From contig NZ_WOWL01000001.1 in the NCBI RefSeq assembly GCF_009741265.1, positions 3,038,001 to 3,102,000 of the forward strand: 64,000 bases of DNA. The letters run 5' to 3'. The notes under the pieces were generated by a model. The model was not told the DNA's origin and searched no databases. It saw only the letters and a program-made list of their open reading frames with translations. Position 1 is the first letter of the stretch. Each line of letters begins with the position of its first letter. Positions 26,580 to 34,921 of this stretch are shown one piece after another. Source of the DNA: Pseudarthrobacter sp. GA104. Lineage in GTDB: Bacteria > Actinomycetota > Actinomycetes > Actinomycetales > Micrococcaceae. The position numbers were made by a program, and so were the translations under genes.

Positions 26580-28040
26580 GTGCCTCAAATTACCCCCACA
26601 GATCTCGAGAACCGTACGGCCCCATCCGTCGCCGTCGACCCCACCCTCAGCGCCGAGGGCTACAGCAAGACCCTGGGCCGGCGCCATGTCACCATGATCG
26701 CCATGGGCGGCGCCATCGGCGTCGGCCTCTTCATGGGTGCCGGCGGCCGGCTGGCCTCCACCGGCCCGGCCCTGATCTTCTCCTACGCCATCGCGGGCGT
26801 CATCGCCTACCTGCTCATGCGGGCCCTGGGCGAACTCATCATGTACCGCCAGACCTCCGGCTCCTTCGTGAGCTACGCCGGCGAAATGTTCGGCAAGAAA
26901 GGCGCGTTCCTGTCCGGCTGGATGTACTTCATCAACTGGGGTATGACCGGCATCGCCGAACTGATTGCCATCGGCCTGTACTTCCAGTTCTTCTTCCCCA
27001 ATGTCCCCGTGGAAGCCTCGGCCATCGCCGCCCTGGCCATCCTGGTGGCAGTGAACCTGCTCAGCGTCAAGGCGTTCGGCGAGTTCGAATTCTGGGCCTC
27101 CTGCCTCAAGGTGGGCGCCATCCTGATCTTCCTGGCGGTGGGCACCTTCATGGTGGTCACCAACGCCCGGGTGGGCGACGGCAACGCCTCGGTTGCCAAC
27201 CTCTTCGCGGCCGAAGGCGGCATGTTCCCCAAGGGCGCCCTGGTGATGGTCCTGGTGCTCAACGCCGTCATCTTCGCCTACAACGGCATCGAACTGGTGG
27301 GCATCACCGCCGGTGAAATGCAGGATCCGGAACGCGAAGTGCCCAAGGCGATCCGCGCCGTCGTCCTCCGCATTGTGGTGTTCTACGTCGGCTCGGTGAC
27401 CCTGCTCGCGATGCTGCTGCCGTCCGACCAGTACGTTGCCGGAACGTCCCCGTTCGTCACCGTCTTCGGCCAGATGGGCCTCGCCTGGGTGGGCGACGTG
27501 ATGAACATGATCGTCATCACCGCCGCGCTGTCCTCCTGCAACTCCGGCCTGTACTCCATCGGCCGCGTGTTCCGCACCATGGCCAACAACGGCCACGCCC
27601 CGCAGTGGCTCACCAAGATGTCCAAGCGGCACGTCCCGTACGCGGCCATCCTGGCCATCGCTGCCTTCTACGCGGTAGGCATCCTGCTGAACATCTGGCT
27701 GGGCGGATCGCACGCGTTCGACCTCGCCCTCAACACCGCCTCCATCGGCGTGATCTTCTGCTGGGGCTCCATCTTCGCCAGCCAGATCGTGCTGCGCCGC
27801 CGCAAGGGCGTCACCTCCGGCCTGCCGATGCCCGGTTCGCCGTGGACCAGCTGGGCCGGACTGGTGGGCCTGCTGGCCATCACCGTCCTGATCGGCTTCG
27901 ACACCATGACCAGCAAGAGCGGTGAGGTGTTCTACCTGGGCCTCTGGACCCTGGCCACCATCCCGTTCTTCGCCGTGGTCCTGTGGCTGGGCTGGCAGAA
28001 GGTCAAGAACAACGAGCCGAAGAGCGCGCTCTACAGCTAA
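26580..28040 (+). CDS. Amino-acid permease (APC superfamily, AAT family)
   Basis: A 486-residue proton-coupled amino-acid importer with 12 hydrophobic helices. The first helix contains GGAIGVGLFMGAG, the substrate-binding signature of the AAT family, preceded by LGRRHVTMIAMG. The permease resembles AnsP/GabP/aromatic permeases; the exact amino acid cannot be read. GTG 26580 is chosen because AAGGAA lies five bases upstream; an ATG 33 bases earlier is in frame but lacks a site. It is monocistronic and ends at a strong hairpin. Confidence 0.88.
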   Translation: MPQITPTDLENRTAPSVAVDPTLSAEGYSKTLGRRHVTMIAMGGAIGVGLFMGAGGRLASTGPALIFSYAIAGVIAYLLMRALGELIMYRQTSGSFVSYAGEMFGKKGAFLSGWMYFINWGMTGIAELIAIGLYFQFFFPNVPVEASAIAALAILVAVNLLSVKAFGEFEFWASCLKVGAILIFLAVGTFMVVTNARVGDGNASVANLFAAEGGMFPKGALVMVLVLNAVIFAYNGIELVGITAGEMQDPEREVPKAIRAVVLRIVVFYVGSVTLLAMLLPSDQYVAGTSPFVTVFGQMGLAWVGDVMNMIVITAALSSCNSGLYSIGRVFRTMANNGHAPQWLTKMSKRHVPYAAILAIAAFYAVGILLNIWLGGSHAFDLALNTASIGVIFCWGSIFASQIVLRRRKGVTSGLPMPGSPWTSWAGLVGLLAITVLIGFDTMTSKSGEVFYLGLWTLATIPFFAVVLWLGWQKVKNNEPKSALYS

Positions 28041-28062
28041 CGGCTCACCCAAGCAGTGCATA

Positions 28063-28110
28063 CGACGGCGGGACGCCCCTTGGGAGGGGAGTCCCGCCGT
28101 CGGCGTTTCC
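28063..28110 (+). terminator. Terminator after the amino-acid permease
   Basis: A 12-bp perfect stem (CGACGGCGGGAC at 28063-28074 with GTCCCGCCGTCG at 28091-28102) with a 16-base loop, followed by GCGTTTCCC. The T-tract is short. Confidence 0.65.
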
Positions 28111-28113
28111 CTG

Positions 28114-28175
28114 CATCGATTGCTCCGCAACTGCCGTTTTGGGGCCTCAAAAGGACCGCTACGGAGCAATCGATG
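28114..28175. repeat. Palindromic intergenic repeat
   Basis: Arms CATCGATTGCTCCG (28114-28127) and CGGAGCAATCGATG (28162-28175) are perfect inverted copies. The interior contains TTTTGGGGCCTCAAAA, close to the core of the palindrome at 18337-18400. It lies between the permease terminator and the polymerase gene. Confidence 0.75.
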
Positions 28176-28223
28176 GTGCCGGAGCGGTGGTGCGGAGCGC
28201 GCCGCCGGGGCAGACTGGGGCTT

Positions 28224-29294
28224 GTGGGCGAACCCTGGGTGCTGCATGTGGACCTTGACCAGTTCATCGCGGCCGTCGAAGTGCTCCGCCGGCCCGAGCT
28301 TGCGGGCAAGGCGGTGATTGTCGGCGGCCGCGGCGATCCCACCGAACGGGCGGTGGTGTCCACGGCATCCTACGAAGCCAGGGCGTACGGCGTCGGCTCG
28401 GGGATGCCGCTGCGCATCGCCGCGCGGAAAGTGCCCGATGCCGTCATCCTGCCGGTCGACCATGAAGCCTACCTGGAGGCGTCCGAACAGGTCATGGCGG
28501 TGCTGCGCTCGCAGCCGGGCGCTACCGTCCAGGTGCTCGGCTGGGACGAGGCGTTTGTTGGCGTGCAGACGGATGATCCGGACGCCTACGCCCGGCAACT
28601 GCAGCAGGCCGTGCTCGGGGCGACCCGGCTGCACTGCAGCGTGGGTATCGGCGACACCCTTCTCCGCGCCAAGGTGGCGACGACGTTCGGCAAGCCGGCC
28701 GGCGTCTTCCGGCTCACGGCAGGCAATTGGCTGGACGTCATGGGGAGCCGGCCCACCATCGAGCTGTGGGGCGTGGGAACGAAAGTGTCCCAGCGGCTCG
28801 CCAAGCTTGGCATCCGGACGGTGGCCGAGCTGGCAGCGTCCAACCCTGACGACCTTGTCCCCGAGTTCGGCCCGAAGATGGGTCCCTGGTATGCGCAGCT
28901 GGGCCGCGGCGACGGCGGACGGACAGTTGATGACACACCCTGGGTGGCGCGCGGGCACAGCCGTGAAACCACCTTCCAGCGCGACCTGACCGGGCCGGGG
29001 CAGATTGACGGTGCCGTCAGGGAGCTGGCGGCGCACGTGCTGGAGGATGTCGCGGCAGAGGGCCGGCCGGTGGTCGGGCTGACGCTCAAGGTCCGCTATG
29101 CACCGTTCATCACCAAGACGTATGCCCGGAAGATCCCCGAGACCTCGGACCCGGCGGAAGTGCTCGCCCGGGTCCTGGACCTGGTGGCGAAGATCGAGCC
29201 GGGCCGCCCCATCAGGCTCCTGGGGCTGCGGGCCGAAATGACGATGCCGGACGACTCCCGGCAGGGGCACACCCCCACCCGCAGCGGCTGGTGA
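28224..29294 (+). CDS. Y-family DNA polymerase, DinB2-like
   Basis: A 356-residue DinB-type polymerase starting at GTG 28224. Catalytic residues are in HVDLDQFIAA (Asp10, Asp12) and GWDEAF (Asp/Glu near 110). The position after the conserved Phe14, occupied by an aromatic steric-gate residue in most DinB proteins (FF in E. coli), is Ile15. Mycobacterial DinB2 has Leu there and readily inserts ribonucleotides, so this is likely a DinB2-type enzyme. No clamp-binding motif of QLxLF type is seen at the C-terminus, as in DinB2. CAGACT lies seven bases upstream of the start. Confidence 0.87.
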   Translation: MGEPWVLHVDLDQFIAAVEVLRRPELAGKAVIVGGRGDPTERAVVSTASYEARAYGVGSGMPLRIAARKVPDAVILPVDHEAYLEASEQVMAVLRSQPGATVQVLGWDEAFVGVQTDDPDAYARQLQQAVLGATRLHCSVGIGDTLLRAKVATTFGKPAGVFRLTAGNWLDVMGSRPTIELWGVGTKVSQRLAKLGIRTVAELAASNPDDLVPEFGPKMGPWYAQLGRGDGGRTVDDTPWVARGHSRETTFQRDLTGPGQIDGAVRELAAHVLEDVAAEGRPVVGLTLKVRYAPFITKTYARKIPETSDPAEVLARVLDLVAKIEPGRPIRLLGLRAEMTMPDDSRQGHTPTRSGW

Positions 29295-29330
29295 CGGGCC
29301 CCTGATCGCTCAGGTACCGCGCAAACAGAA

Positions 29331-29360
29331 CGGCGGCGGATCCCGTGGGATCCACCGCCG
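29331..29360. terminator. Hairpin between convergent dinB-like and csbD genes
   Basis: CGGCGGCGGATCCC and GGGATCCACCGCCG pair with one mismatch around a two-base loop. On the minus strand it is followed by TTCTGTTTG, so it fits the csbD transcript best and may stop both. Confidence 0.6.
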
Positions 29361-29411
29361 TGTCGCTCTGTTGCAGCCGCCCGGTCCGGCCGGGCCTGCC
29401 GCATGCAGGGG

Positions 29412-29588
29412 CTAGTCGCGCTTGAACTCGTCCTTGACGCTTTCGCCGACCTTCTTGGCGTCAGCCTTGACCTGGTCCGCCTGGCCTTCAGCCTTCAGGC
29501 GGTCATTGTCGGTGGCGTTGCCGGCCGCTTCCTTGGCCTTGCCGCCCATGTCTTCCGCTGCGTTACTGATCTTGTCTCCGAGGCCCAT
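29412..29588 (-). CDS. CsbD-family stress protein
   Basis: A 57-residue hydrophilic protein starting MGLGDKISNAAEDMGGKAKE, with the CsbD pattern of repeated KAKEAAG/KAEGQADQ helices. CsbD is a general stress protein in Bacillus under sigma-B; its molecular role is not known. AAAGGAGG nine bases before the ATG at 29588 decides the start. Confidence 0.88.
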   Translation of the reverse strand: MGLGDKISNAAEDMGGKAKEAAGNATDNDRLKAEGQADQVKADAKKVGESVKDEFKRD

Positions 29589-29731
29589 GGTGTGTGGCCT
29601 CCTTTCGTTTCCGTTGACCAAAACAATGCATTTTCACACTAACACGAAGCATGCTTACTAATTCAAGCCTTTGGGCGCCTGCTGCGGGCAGCGCCTGTTG
29701 ATTCTCCGTACCCGCCGCTAGGCTCGAAACC

Positions 29732-30190
29732 ATGGACCACAGCCTCAGCCTCACCCAGCACATCCAGGCGCCACCCGAGAAAGTCTGGTCCGTCATCACG
29801 GACATCCCGGGCTCCGCGGCCACCCTCTCCGGAGTGGACTCGATCCAGCTCCTGACAGATGGCCCCTACGGTGAGGGGACCCGCTGGAAGGAGACCCGGA
29901 AGATGCTGGGCAAAGCGGAAACGGTGGAGATGTGGGTGGCCGAGGCTGAGCGGAACCGCAGCACCACCGTCAAGGCAGTCCAGGGCGGCGCGGACTACAC
30001 CACGCGGTTCAGCCTGGCCCCGCGCGACGGCGGAACGGACCTCACCCTCACCTTCGGGGCCGAGGTCATCAAGCCCACCCTGGCCAGCAGGATCATGATG
30101 CTGCTGTTCGGCAGGATGGGCATGGCTGCCACCCGCAAAGCCCTGGCCAAGGACCTCACGGAAATAGCGGCGAAGGCGGAAACGCTGTAG
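29732..30190 (+). CDS. SRPBCC (START/Bet v1-like) protein
   Basis: A 152-residue polyketide-cyclase/dehydrase type protein: QHIQAPPEKVWSVITD at the N-terminus, a central beta region and a C-terminal amphipathic helix after residue 110. The fold binds hydrophobic ligands; substrate unknown. TAGGCT lies seven bases upstream of the ATG with no Shine-Dalgarno. Its stop overlaps the next GTG (TAGTG), so the pentapeptide protein is cotranscribed. Confidence 0.85.
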   Translation: MDHSLSLTQHIQAPPEKVWSVITDIPGSAATLSGVDSIQLLTDGPYGEGTRWKETRKMLGKAETVEMWVAEAERNRSTTVKAVQGGADYTTRFSLAPRDGGTDLTLTFGAEVIKPTLASRIMMLLFGRMGMAATRKALAKDLTEIAAKAETL

Positions 30191-30867
30191 TGGCCGCGCG
30201 CATCCCGCGGAAGGGCGGCCCCGACGCGGCTGCGCCGCGGCTCACTCCCGTGCGGCTCGAGAACCTCACGGACATCGCCGTGCCGGACTTCCGGCGCGGC
30301 GGGAGGTACGACGGCGAGCGGTACAGCCGCGTGGCTGCCGACGGGCTGGAGCTGGGCGGCACCGACTTCGCCGGATGCGAGTTCCGGGGCGCGTCCTTCA
30401 ATGAGGCGCAGCTCCGCGGCTCCACCTTCCGTGACTGCATCCTCGCGGAGCTGTACGCCCCGGTTTTCCGGGCGGCGCGGTCAACCTGGCGGGAGGTGGA
30501 GATCCGCAATCCCCGGCTGGGGTCCGCCGAACTGCATGAGAGCGGCTGGCAGTCGGTCCACATCGACGGCGGCAAGCTGGATTTCCTCAACCTGCGGGGC
30601 GCAAAGCTCACGGACGTCCTGATCACCGGCTGCATCATCAACGAGCTGGACCTGGGCTCGGCCGCCGCAACCCGGGTGGCGCTGAAGGACTGCACCATCG
30701 GATCCCTGGATGTCAGCGGGGCCAGGCTGAAGGACTTTGACGTTCGCGGCACGGAATTCCGGAGCATCAGCGGACTCGGCAGCGTGGCCGGCATGGTCAT
30801 AGATGAGTACCAGCTGGGCCTCCTCGCGCCGCTGCTGGCAGCCCATCTGGGCCTCACTGTCCGCTAG
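30190..30867 (+). CDS. Pentapeptide-repeat protein
   Basis: A 225-residue protein from a GTG that overlaps the previous stop. From about residue 55 to 200 it shows degenerate A(D/N)LXX repeats such as GTDFAGCEFRGASF and LDFLNLRGAKL, forming a right-handed quadrilateral beta helix. Some relatives mimic DNA and protect gyrase from quinolones; nothing here proves that. The C-terminal 25 residues are hydrophobic and outside the repeat. Confidence 0.85.
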   Translation: MAARIPRKGGPDAAAPRLTPVRLENLTDIAVPDFRRGGRYDGERYSRVAADGLELGGTDFAGCEFRGASFNEAQLRGSTFRDCILAELYAPVFRAARSTWREVEIRNPRLGSAELHESGWQSVHIDGGKLDFLNLRGAKLTDVLITGCIINELDLGSAAATRVALKDCTIGSLDVSGARLKDFDVRGTEFRSISGLGSVAGMVIDEYQLGLLAPLLAAHLGLTVR

Positions 30868-30902
30868 GCCTTATCCGGTATCCACGGATCAGCCCTCCCG
30901 TG

Positions 30903-30930
30903 TACTATTTACAGAACGAACGGTCGGTAA
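30903..30930 (+). promoter_or_regulatory. PaaR-like operator A at the thiolase promoter
   Basis: A 22-bp imperfect palindrome at 30909-30930 starts TTACAGAACG and ends GGTCGGTAA. It abuts a likely -10 element TACTAT (30903-30908), a position that would block transcription. It belongs to the same family as sites at 38371, 44207 and 48045. Confidence 0.75.
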
Positions 30931-30987
30931 GTGGGGGAGCTGCCGGCTGCAGATGACAGTGCCGTTTATCGCGTGAAGGGTGTTTCC

Positions 30988-32214
30988 ATGGCTGCAACCG
31001 CAGGTCCGCAGGCTTTCCTTGTTGGCGGGGTCCGAACGCCGGTGGGCAGATACGGCGGGGCGCTCTCGTCGGTCCGCCCCGATGACCTGGCAGCCCTGGT
31101 TCTCCGGGAGGCGGTGGCCCGGGCGGGACTGGATCCGGACAGCATTGACGAGGTCATCCTGGGCAATGCCAACGGGGCCGGCGAAGAGAACCGCAACGTG
31201 GCCCGCATGGCAACCCTGCTGGCCGGACTTCCCCTCCACATCCCCGGGATCACAGTGAACCGGCTCTGCGCCTCCGGCCTGAGCGCCATCATCCAGGCCA
31301 GCCACATGATCAAGGCCGGAGCCGCGGATATCGTGATCGCCGGCGGCGTGGAATCGATGAGCCGGGCGCCGTGGGTCCAGGAAAAGCCCACCGCCGCCTT
31401 CGCGAAGCCCGGGCAGATTTTCGACACCTCCATCGGCTGGCGCTTCACCAACCCGCTGTTCCACAAGGGCGGGCTGTCCCGGGACGGCAAGATGACCTAC
31501 TCCATGCCGGAGACTGCCGAAGAGGTGGCCCGTGTGGACAACATTTCCCGTGAGGACGCCGACGCCTTCGCCGTCCGCTCCCACCAGCGGGCCCTGGACG
31601 CCATCGCAGCCGGGCGGTTCAAGGACGAAATCGTTCCCGTCACCGTCAGGACCCGCAAGTCCGAGAACGTCGTGGACACCGATGAAGGGCCCCGTGAGGG
31701 CACCACCCTGGACGTCCTCGCAGGACTGAAACCGGTAACCCACGGCGGATCCGTGGTCACTGCAGGCAACTCCTCCTCCCTCAACGACGGAGCCTCAGCG
31801 ATCATCGTCGCCTCGGAAGCAGCCATCGAGCGGCTGGGCCTGACGCCCCGCGCGCGGATCATCGACGGCGCCTCCGCAGGCTGTGAACCCGAGATCATGG
31901 GCATCGGCCCGGTGCCGGCCACGCAGAAGGTCCTCAAGCGCAGCGGACTCAGCGTAGGCGACCTTGCCGCCGTCGAACTTAACGAGGCCTTTGCCACGCA
32001 GTCCCTTGCCTGCATCCGGCGCCTTGGCCTGGAACAGGACATTGTGAACAACGACGGCGGCGCGATCGCCCTGGGGCACCCGCTCGGTTCCAGCGGGGCA
32101 CGGATCGCCATCACCCTGCTGGGGCGCATGGAGCGCGAGGACGCCAGGATCGGCCTGGCCACCATGTGCATCGGCGTGGGCCAGGGCACTGCGATGCTGC
32201 TGGAGAAGGTCTGA
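30988..32214 (+). CDS. paaJ: 3-oxoadipyl-CoA / 3-oxo-5,6-dehydrosuberyl-CoA thiolase
   Basis: A 408-residue thiolase. The acyl-accepting cysteine is in NRLCASGLSA at about residues 91-100, the catalytic His in GHPLGSSGAR near 361, and the second Cys in MCIGVGQG near the end; ELNEAFA is also present. It cleaves the beta-keto CoA thioesters of the phenylacetate pathway. The ATG at 30988 has GAAGGG seven bases upstream. It heads an operon with overlapping hydratase and dehydrogenase genes, and a PaaR-like site supports the pathway assignment over a general acetyl-CoA acetyltransferase. Confidence 0.85.
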   Translation: MAATAGPQAFLVGGVRTPVGRYGGALSSVRPDDLAALVLREAVARAGLDPDSIDEVILGNANGAGEENRNVARMATLLAGLPLHIPGITVNRLCASGLSAIIQASHMIKAGAADIVIAGGVESMSRAPWVQEKPTAAFAKPGQIFDTSIGWRFTNPLFHKGGLSRDGKMTYSMPETAEEVARVDNISREDADAFAVRSHQRALDAIAAGRFKDEIVPVTVRTRKSENVVDTDEGPREGTTLDVLAGLKPVTHGGSVVTAGNSSSLNDGASAIIVASEAAIERLGLTPRARIIDGASAGCEPEIMGIGPVPATQKVLKRSGLSVGDLAAVELNEAFATQSLACIRRLGLEQDIVNNDGGAIALGHPLGSSGARIAITLLGRMEREDARIGLATMCIGVGQGTAMLLEKV

Positions 32215-33047
32215 TGCCCGCGGCTGTGGACCTGGCCGCGGAGAAGTTCCACGCCCTCCTGGTGGAGGAACGCGGCGACCGGGTGGTGGTGCTGCTCAAC
32301 CGGCCCGAGGTGCGCAACGCCATCGACCAGCAGATGGTGGACGAGCTGCATGTGGTCTGCACGGCGCTGGAACAGAACCCCAAGGTGCTGATCATTGCCG
32401 GCGTGGACGGGGTGTTTGCCTCCGGCGCGGACATCGGCCAGCTGCGCGAGCGGCGCCGGGACGATGCCCTGCAGGGCATCAACTCCACCATCTTCGTCCG
32501 GATCGCCAAGCTGCCCATGCCGGTCATCGCGGCACTTGACGGCTACTGCCTGGGCGGCGGGGCGGAACTCGCGTACGCCGCCGACTTCCGGATCGGAACC
32601 CCCGGTGTCCGCATCGGCAACCCCGAAACCGGGCTGGGAATCCTCGCCGCTGCCGGCGCCAGCTGGCGGCTGAAGGAACTGGTGGGCGAACCGGTGGCCA
32701 AGCAGATCCTCCTGGCCGGCAGGATCCTGGGCGCCGACGAAGCCCTGGCCGTTAACCTCATTACCGAGGTCCACGAGCCGGCGGGGCTCCTGGACGCCGC
32801 GCACAACCTGGCGGACAGGATCGGACGGCAGGATCCGCTGGCCGTGCGCATCACCAAGTCCGTGTTCCACGCCCCTGCGGAAGCACACCCCCTGATCGAC
32901 CAGCTGGCCCAGGGCATCCTCTTCGAATCCGAGGCCAAGTTCGACCGGATGCAGGCGTTCCTGGACAAGAACGCAGCCAAGAAGGCCCGGAAGGCCGACA
33001 AGAACGCAGCCGGGAGCGCCGCTGCCGAGACCGGAGAAAAGAACTGA
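32214..33047 (+). CDS. paaF: Enoyl-CoA hydratase of the phenylacetate pathway
   Basis: A 277-residue crotonase-fold protein. Oxyanion-hole segments are FASGADIGQL near residue 67 and LDGYCLGGGAELAY near 107; the catalytic Glu lies in NPETGLG near 139. Probable role: hydration of 2,3-dehydroadipyl-CoA (PaaF) although a PaaG-like isomerase cannot be excluded. The last 30 residues are a Lys/Ala-rich extension unusual for the family. Start TGATG overlaps the thiolase stop; the stop overlaps the dehydrogenase start. Confidence 0.82.
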   Translation: MPAAVDLAAEKFHALLVEERGDRVVVLLNRPEVRNAIDQQMVDELHVVCTALEQNPKVLIIAGVDGVFASGADIGQLRERRRDDALQGINSTIFVRIAKLPMPVIAALDGYCLGGGAELAYAADFRIGTPGVRIGNPETGLGILAAAGASWRLKELVGEPVAKQILLAGRILGADEALAVNLITEVHEPAGLLDAAHNLADRIGRQDPLAVRITKSVFHAPAEAHPLIDQLAQGILFESEAKFDRMQAFLDKNAAKKARKADKNAAGSAAAETGEKN

Positions 33048-33973
33048 TGAACACATCGAGACCTGCCCCCGGCCTGCCATCTGGTCTTCCCGTCTTCGTC
33101 GGTGTCCTGGGCGGCGGCCGCATGGGCGCCGGCATTGCCCATGCCTTCCTGGTCAAGGGTGCCGACGTGCTGGTGGTGGAGCGCGATGACCAGTCCGCGG
33201 AGGCTGCCCGGGAACGGGTGGAATCGGCTGCTGCCAAGAGCATCGAGCGGGGCATGACGGACGCGAACCTCGATGAGATGGCGTCCCGGCTCACCGTGGG
33301 CGTGGACTACGACGCGTTCGCGGACCGGCAGCTGGTGGTGGAAGCCGTTCCCGAGGACTGGGACCTGAAAGTCACCTCACTGCGCGGAATCGAGGAGCGG
33401 CTGGCCGATGACGCCTATCTCGCCTCCAACACGTCATCGCTTTCCGTCAACGGACTGGCCGGTGAACTGAAGCGGCCAGGGAACTTCCTGGGCCTCCACT
33501 TCTTCAACCCGGTCCCGGCGTCCACCCTCATCGAAGTGGTGCTGGGGGAGCGCACGTCCCCCGAACTTGCCGCCGCCGCGAAAAGGTGGGTCGAGGCACT
33601 CGGCAAGACCGCCGTCGTGGTCAATGACGCCCCGGGATTCGCGTCCTCACGGCTGGGCGTGGCCATCGCCCTCGAGGCGATGCGCATGGTGGAGGAGGGC
33701 GTAGCCAGCGCCGAGGACATCGACAACGCCATGGTCCTGGGCTACAAGCACCCCACCGGACCGCTGCGGACCACGGACATCGTGGGGCTGGATGTCCGGC
33801 TGGGCATCGCCGAGTACCTGCACTCCACGCTCGGTGAGCGCTTCGCCCCGCCCCGGATCCTCAAGGAGAAGGTGGCCCGGGGGAGCTGGGACGGAAGTCC
33901 GGCAAGGGTTTCTTTGACTGGCCCAGCCAGGGGACCGCGGGTTAGTCGAAAAGCCCGACGATATAGCCGATGA
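33047..33973 (+). CDS. paaH: 3-hydroxyacyl-CoA dehydrogenase, PaaH-like, with apparent C-terminal frameshift
   Basis: As written the frame gives 308 residues. The NAD-binding motif is GVLGGGRMGAGIA near residue 19; FFNPVP carries the catalytic His region (GLHFFNPVP) near 150; ending helices include YKHPTGPLRTTDIVGLD. After VARG (about 33879) the sequence stops resembling the family. Adding one G to the five-G run at 33879-33883 restores ELGRKSGKGFFDWPSQGTAG and a stop at 33943-33945, giving the normal C-terminus (299 residues) and removing overlap with the convergent gene. Either a one-base deletion (real or sequencing error) is present or the tail is aberrant. The protein oxidises 3-hydroxyadipyl-CoA. 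Confidence 0.83.
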   Translation: MNTSRPAPGLPSGLPVFVGVLGGGRMGAGIAHAFLVKGADVLVVERDDQSAEAARERVESAAAKSIERGMTDANLDEMASRLTVGVDYDAFADRQLVVEAVPEDWDLKVTSLRGIEERLADDAYLASNTSSLSVNGLAGELKRPGNFLGLHFFNPVPASTLIEVVLGERTSPELAAAAKRWVEALGKTAVVVNDAPGFASSRLGVAIALEAMRMVEEGVASAEDIDNAMVLGYKHPTGPLRTTDIVGLDVRLGIAEYLHSTLGERFAPPRILKEKVARGSWDGSPARVSLTGPARGPRVSRKARRYSR

Positions 33974-34175
33974 AATACAGGAGGAACAGCAGCACGCCGG
34001 CTCCGATGGCTCCAAGCCAGAAGACCTGCTGTCCCTTCCCGGACCCCTTCTGCCGGGGCTCCTGGGTGCCTGCCACCGACCCTTCACCGGGAGGCGTTTC
34101 GCCCGGCGGCACGCCACCGCCGGGCTCCAGGCCTGTGATCTTGTCGTCCTCCGGGTCCGGATTGGTTCCTGACAC
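33942..34175 (-). CDS. DUF6480 single-helix membrane protein
   Basis: A 77-residue protein with a Pro/Gly-rich hydrophilic N-terminus (GLEPGGGVPPGETPP) and one C-terminal hydrophobic helix (about 52-75). The repeated Gly/Pro pattern is typical of the DUF6480 family of actinobacteria. GTG 34175 is chosen because AAGGGAG lies five to six bases upstream. It converges on the dehydrogenase gene. Function unknown. Confidence 0.75.
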   Translation of the reverse strand: MSGTNPDPEDDKITGLEPGGGVPPGETPPGEGSVAGTQEPRQKGSGKGQQVFWLGAIGAGVLLFLLYFIGYIVGLFD

Positions 34176-34251
34176 GTAAACTCCCTTGCTCGCCGTCCTG
34201 GGTGTTTCCCCAGCGTAACCGTGGCGTGGTGGTTGCACCTAGGCTGGTGCC

Positions 34252-34872
34252 GTGACTTTCCTGGAACCCCTTACCCTCACTGGCAGGTATGTAACCCTGG
34301 AACCCTTGTCCGGGGATCACCACGACGGCCTGGTGGACGCGGCCCGGGACGGTGAGCTGTGGCGGCTCTGGTACACCTCGGTGCCGTCGCCGGAGCAGAT
34401 GGCCGAGGAGATCGAGCGGCGGCTCGCCCTGCAGGAGCAGGGCTCCATGCTGCCCTTCACCACCCGGCTGACCGATCCGGCCACCGGAGGCCCCGGGCGG
34501 ATCCTCGGCATGACCACCTACATGAATATCGACGCCGGTACTCCCCGCGTGGAGATCGGCTCCACCTGGAACGCCGCGTCCGTCCACGGCACCGGCACGA
34601 ACCCCGAGTCCAAGCTGTTGCTCCTGCGGCACGCGTTCGAGGCTGTTGGCTGCCCTGCCGTGGAGTTTCGGACGCACTGGCTCAACCACCAGTCGCGGGA
34701 GGCCATCGCCCGGCTCGGGGCCAAGCAGGACGGCGTGCTCCGCAGCCATTCCCGGACCCGCGACGGGCTTCTCCGTGACACGGTGGTGTACTCCATCCTG
34801 GAGCACGAATGGCCCATGGTCCGGGCCGGCCTCGAGTACAGGCTGGCCCGGCGTGGGCAGGGGCTTGGCTGA
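34252..34872 (+). CDS. GNAT-family N-acetyltransferase (RimJ/RimL type)
   Basis: A 206-residue protein beginning with a typical Acetyltransf_3 strand, LTLTGRYVTLEPL, followed by MTTYMNIDAG, EIGSTWNAASVHGTGTNPE and the acetyl-CoA-side sequence WLNHQSREAIARLGAKQDG. The substrate may be a protein N-terminus or a small amine. TAGGCT (34240-34245) six bases before the GTG suggests leaderless expression. Confidence 0.86.
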   Translation: MTFLEPLTLTGRYVTLEPLSGDHHDGLVDAARDGELWRLWYTSVPSPEQMAEEIERRLALQEQGSMLPFTTRLTDPATGGPGRILGMTTYMNIDAGTPRVEIGSTWNAASVHGTGTNPESKLLLLRHAFEAVGCPAVEFRTHWLNHQSREAIARLGAKQDGVLRSHSRTRDGLLRDTVVYSILEHEWPMVRAGLEYRLARRGQGLG

Positions 34873-34921
34873 ACTACGTTATGACGTGCGTCTCCTGTGG
34901 CCAGTGTGATTAACTTTGCCA

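Noticed and set aside
26322..29270. 982-residue minus-strand frame opposite the permease and polymerase
   Set aside because: It spans two real genes and a terminator with no recognisable domain.
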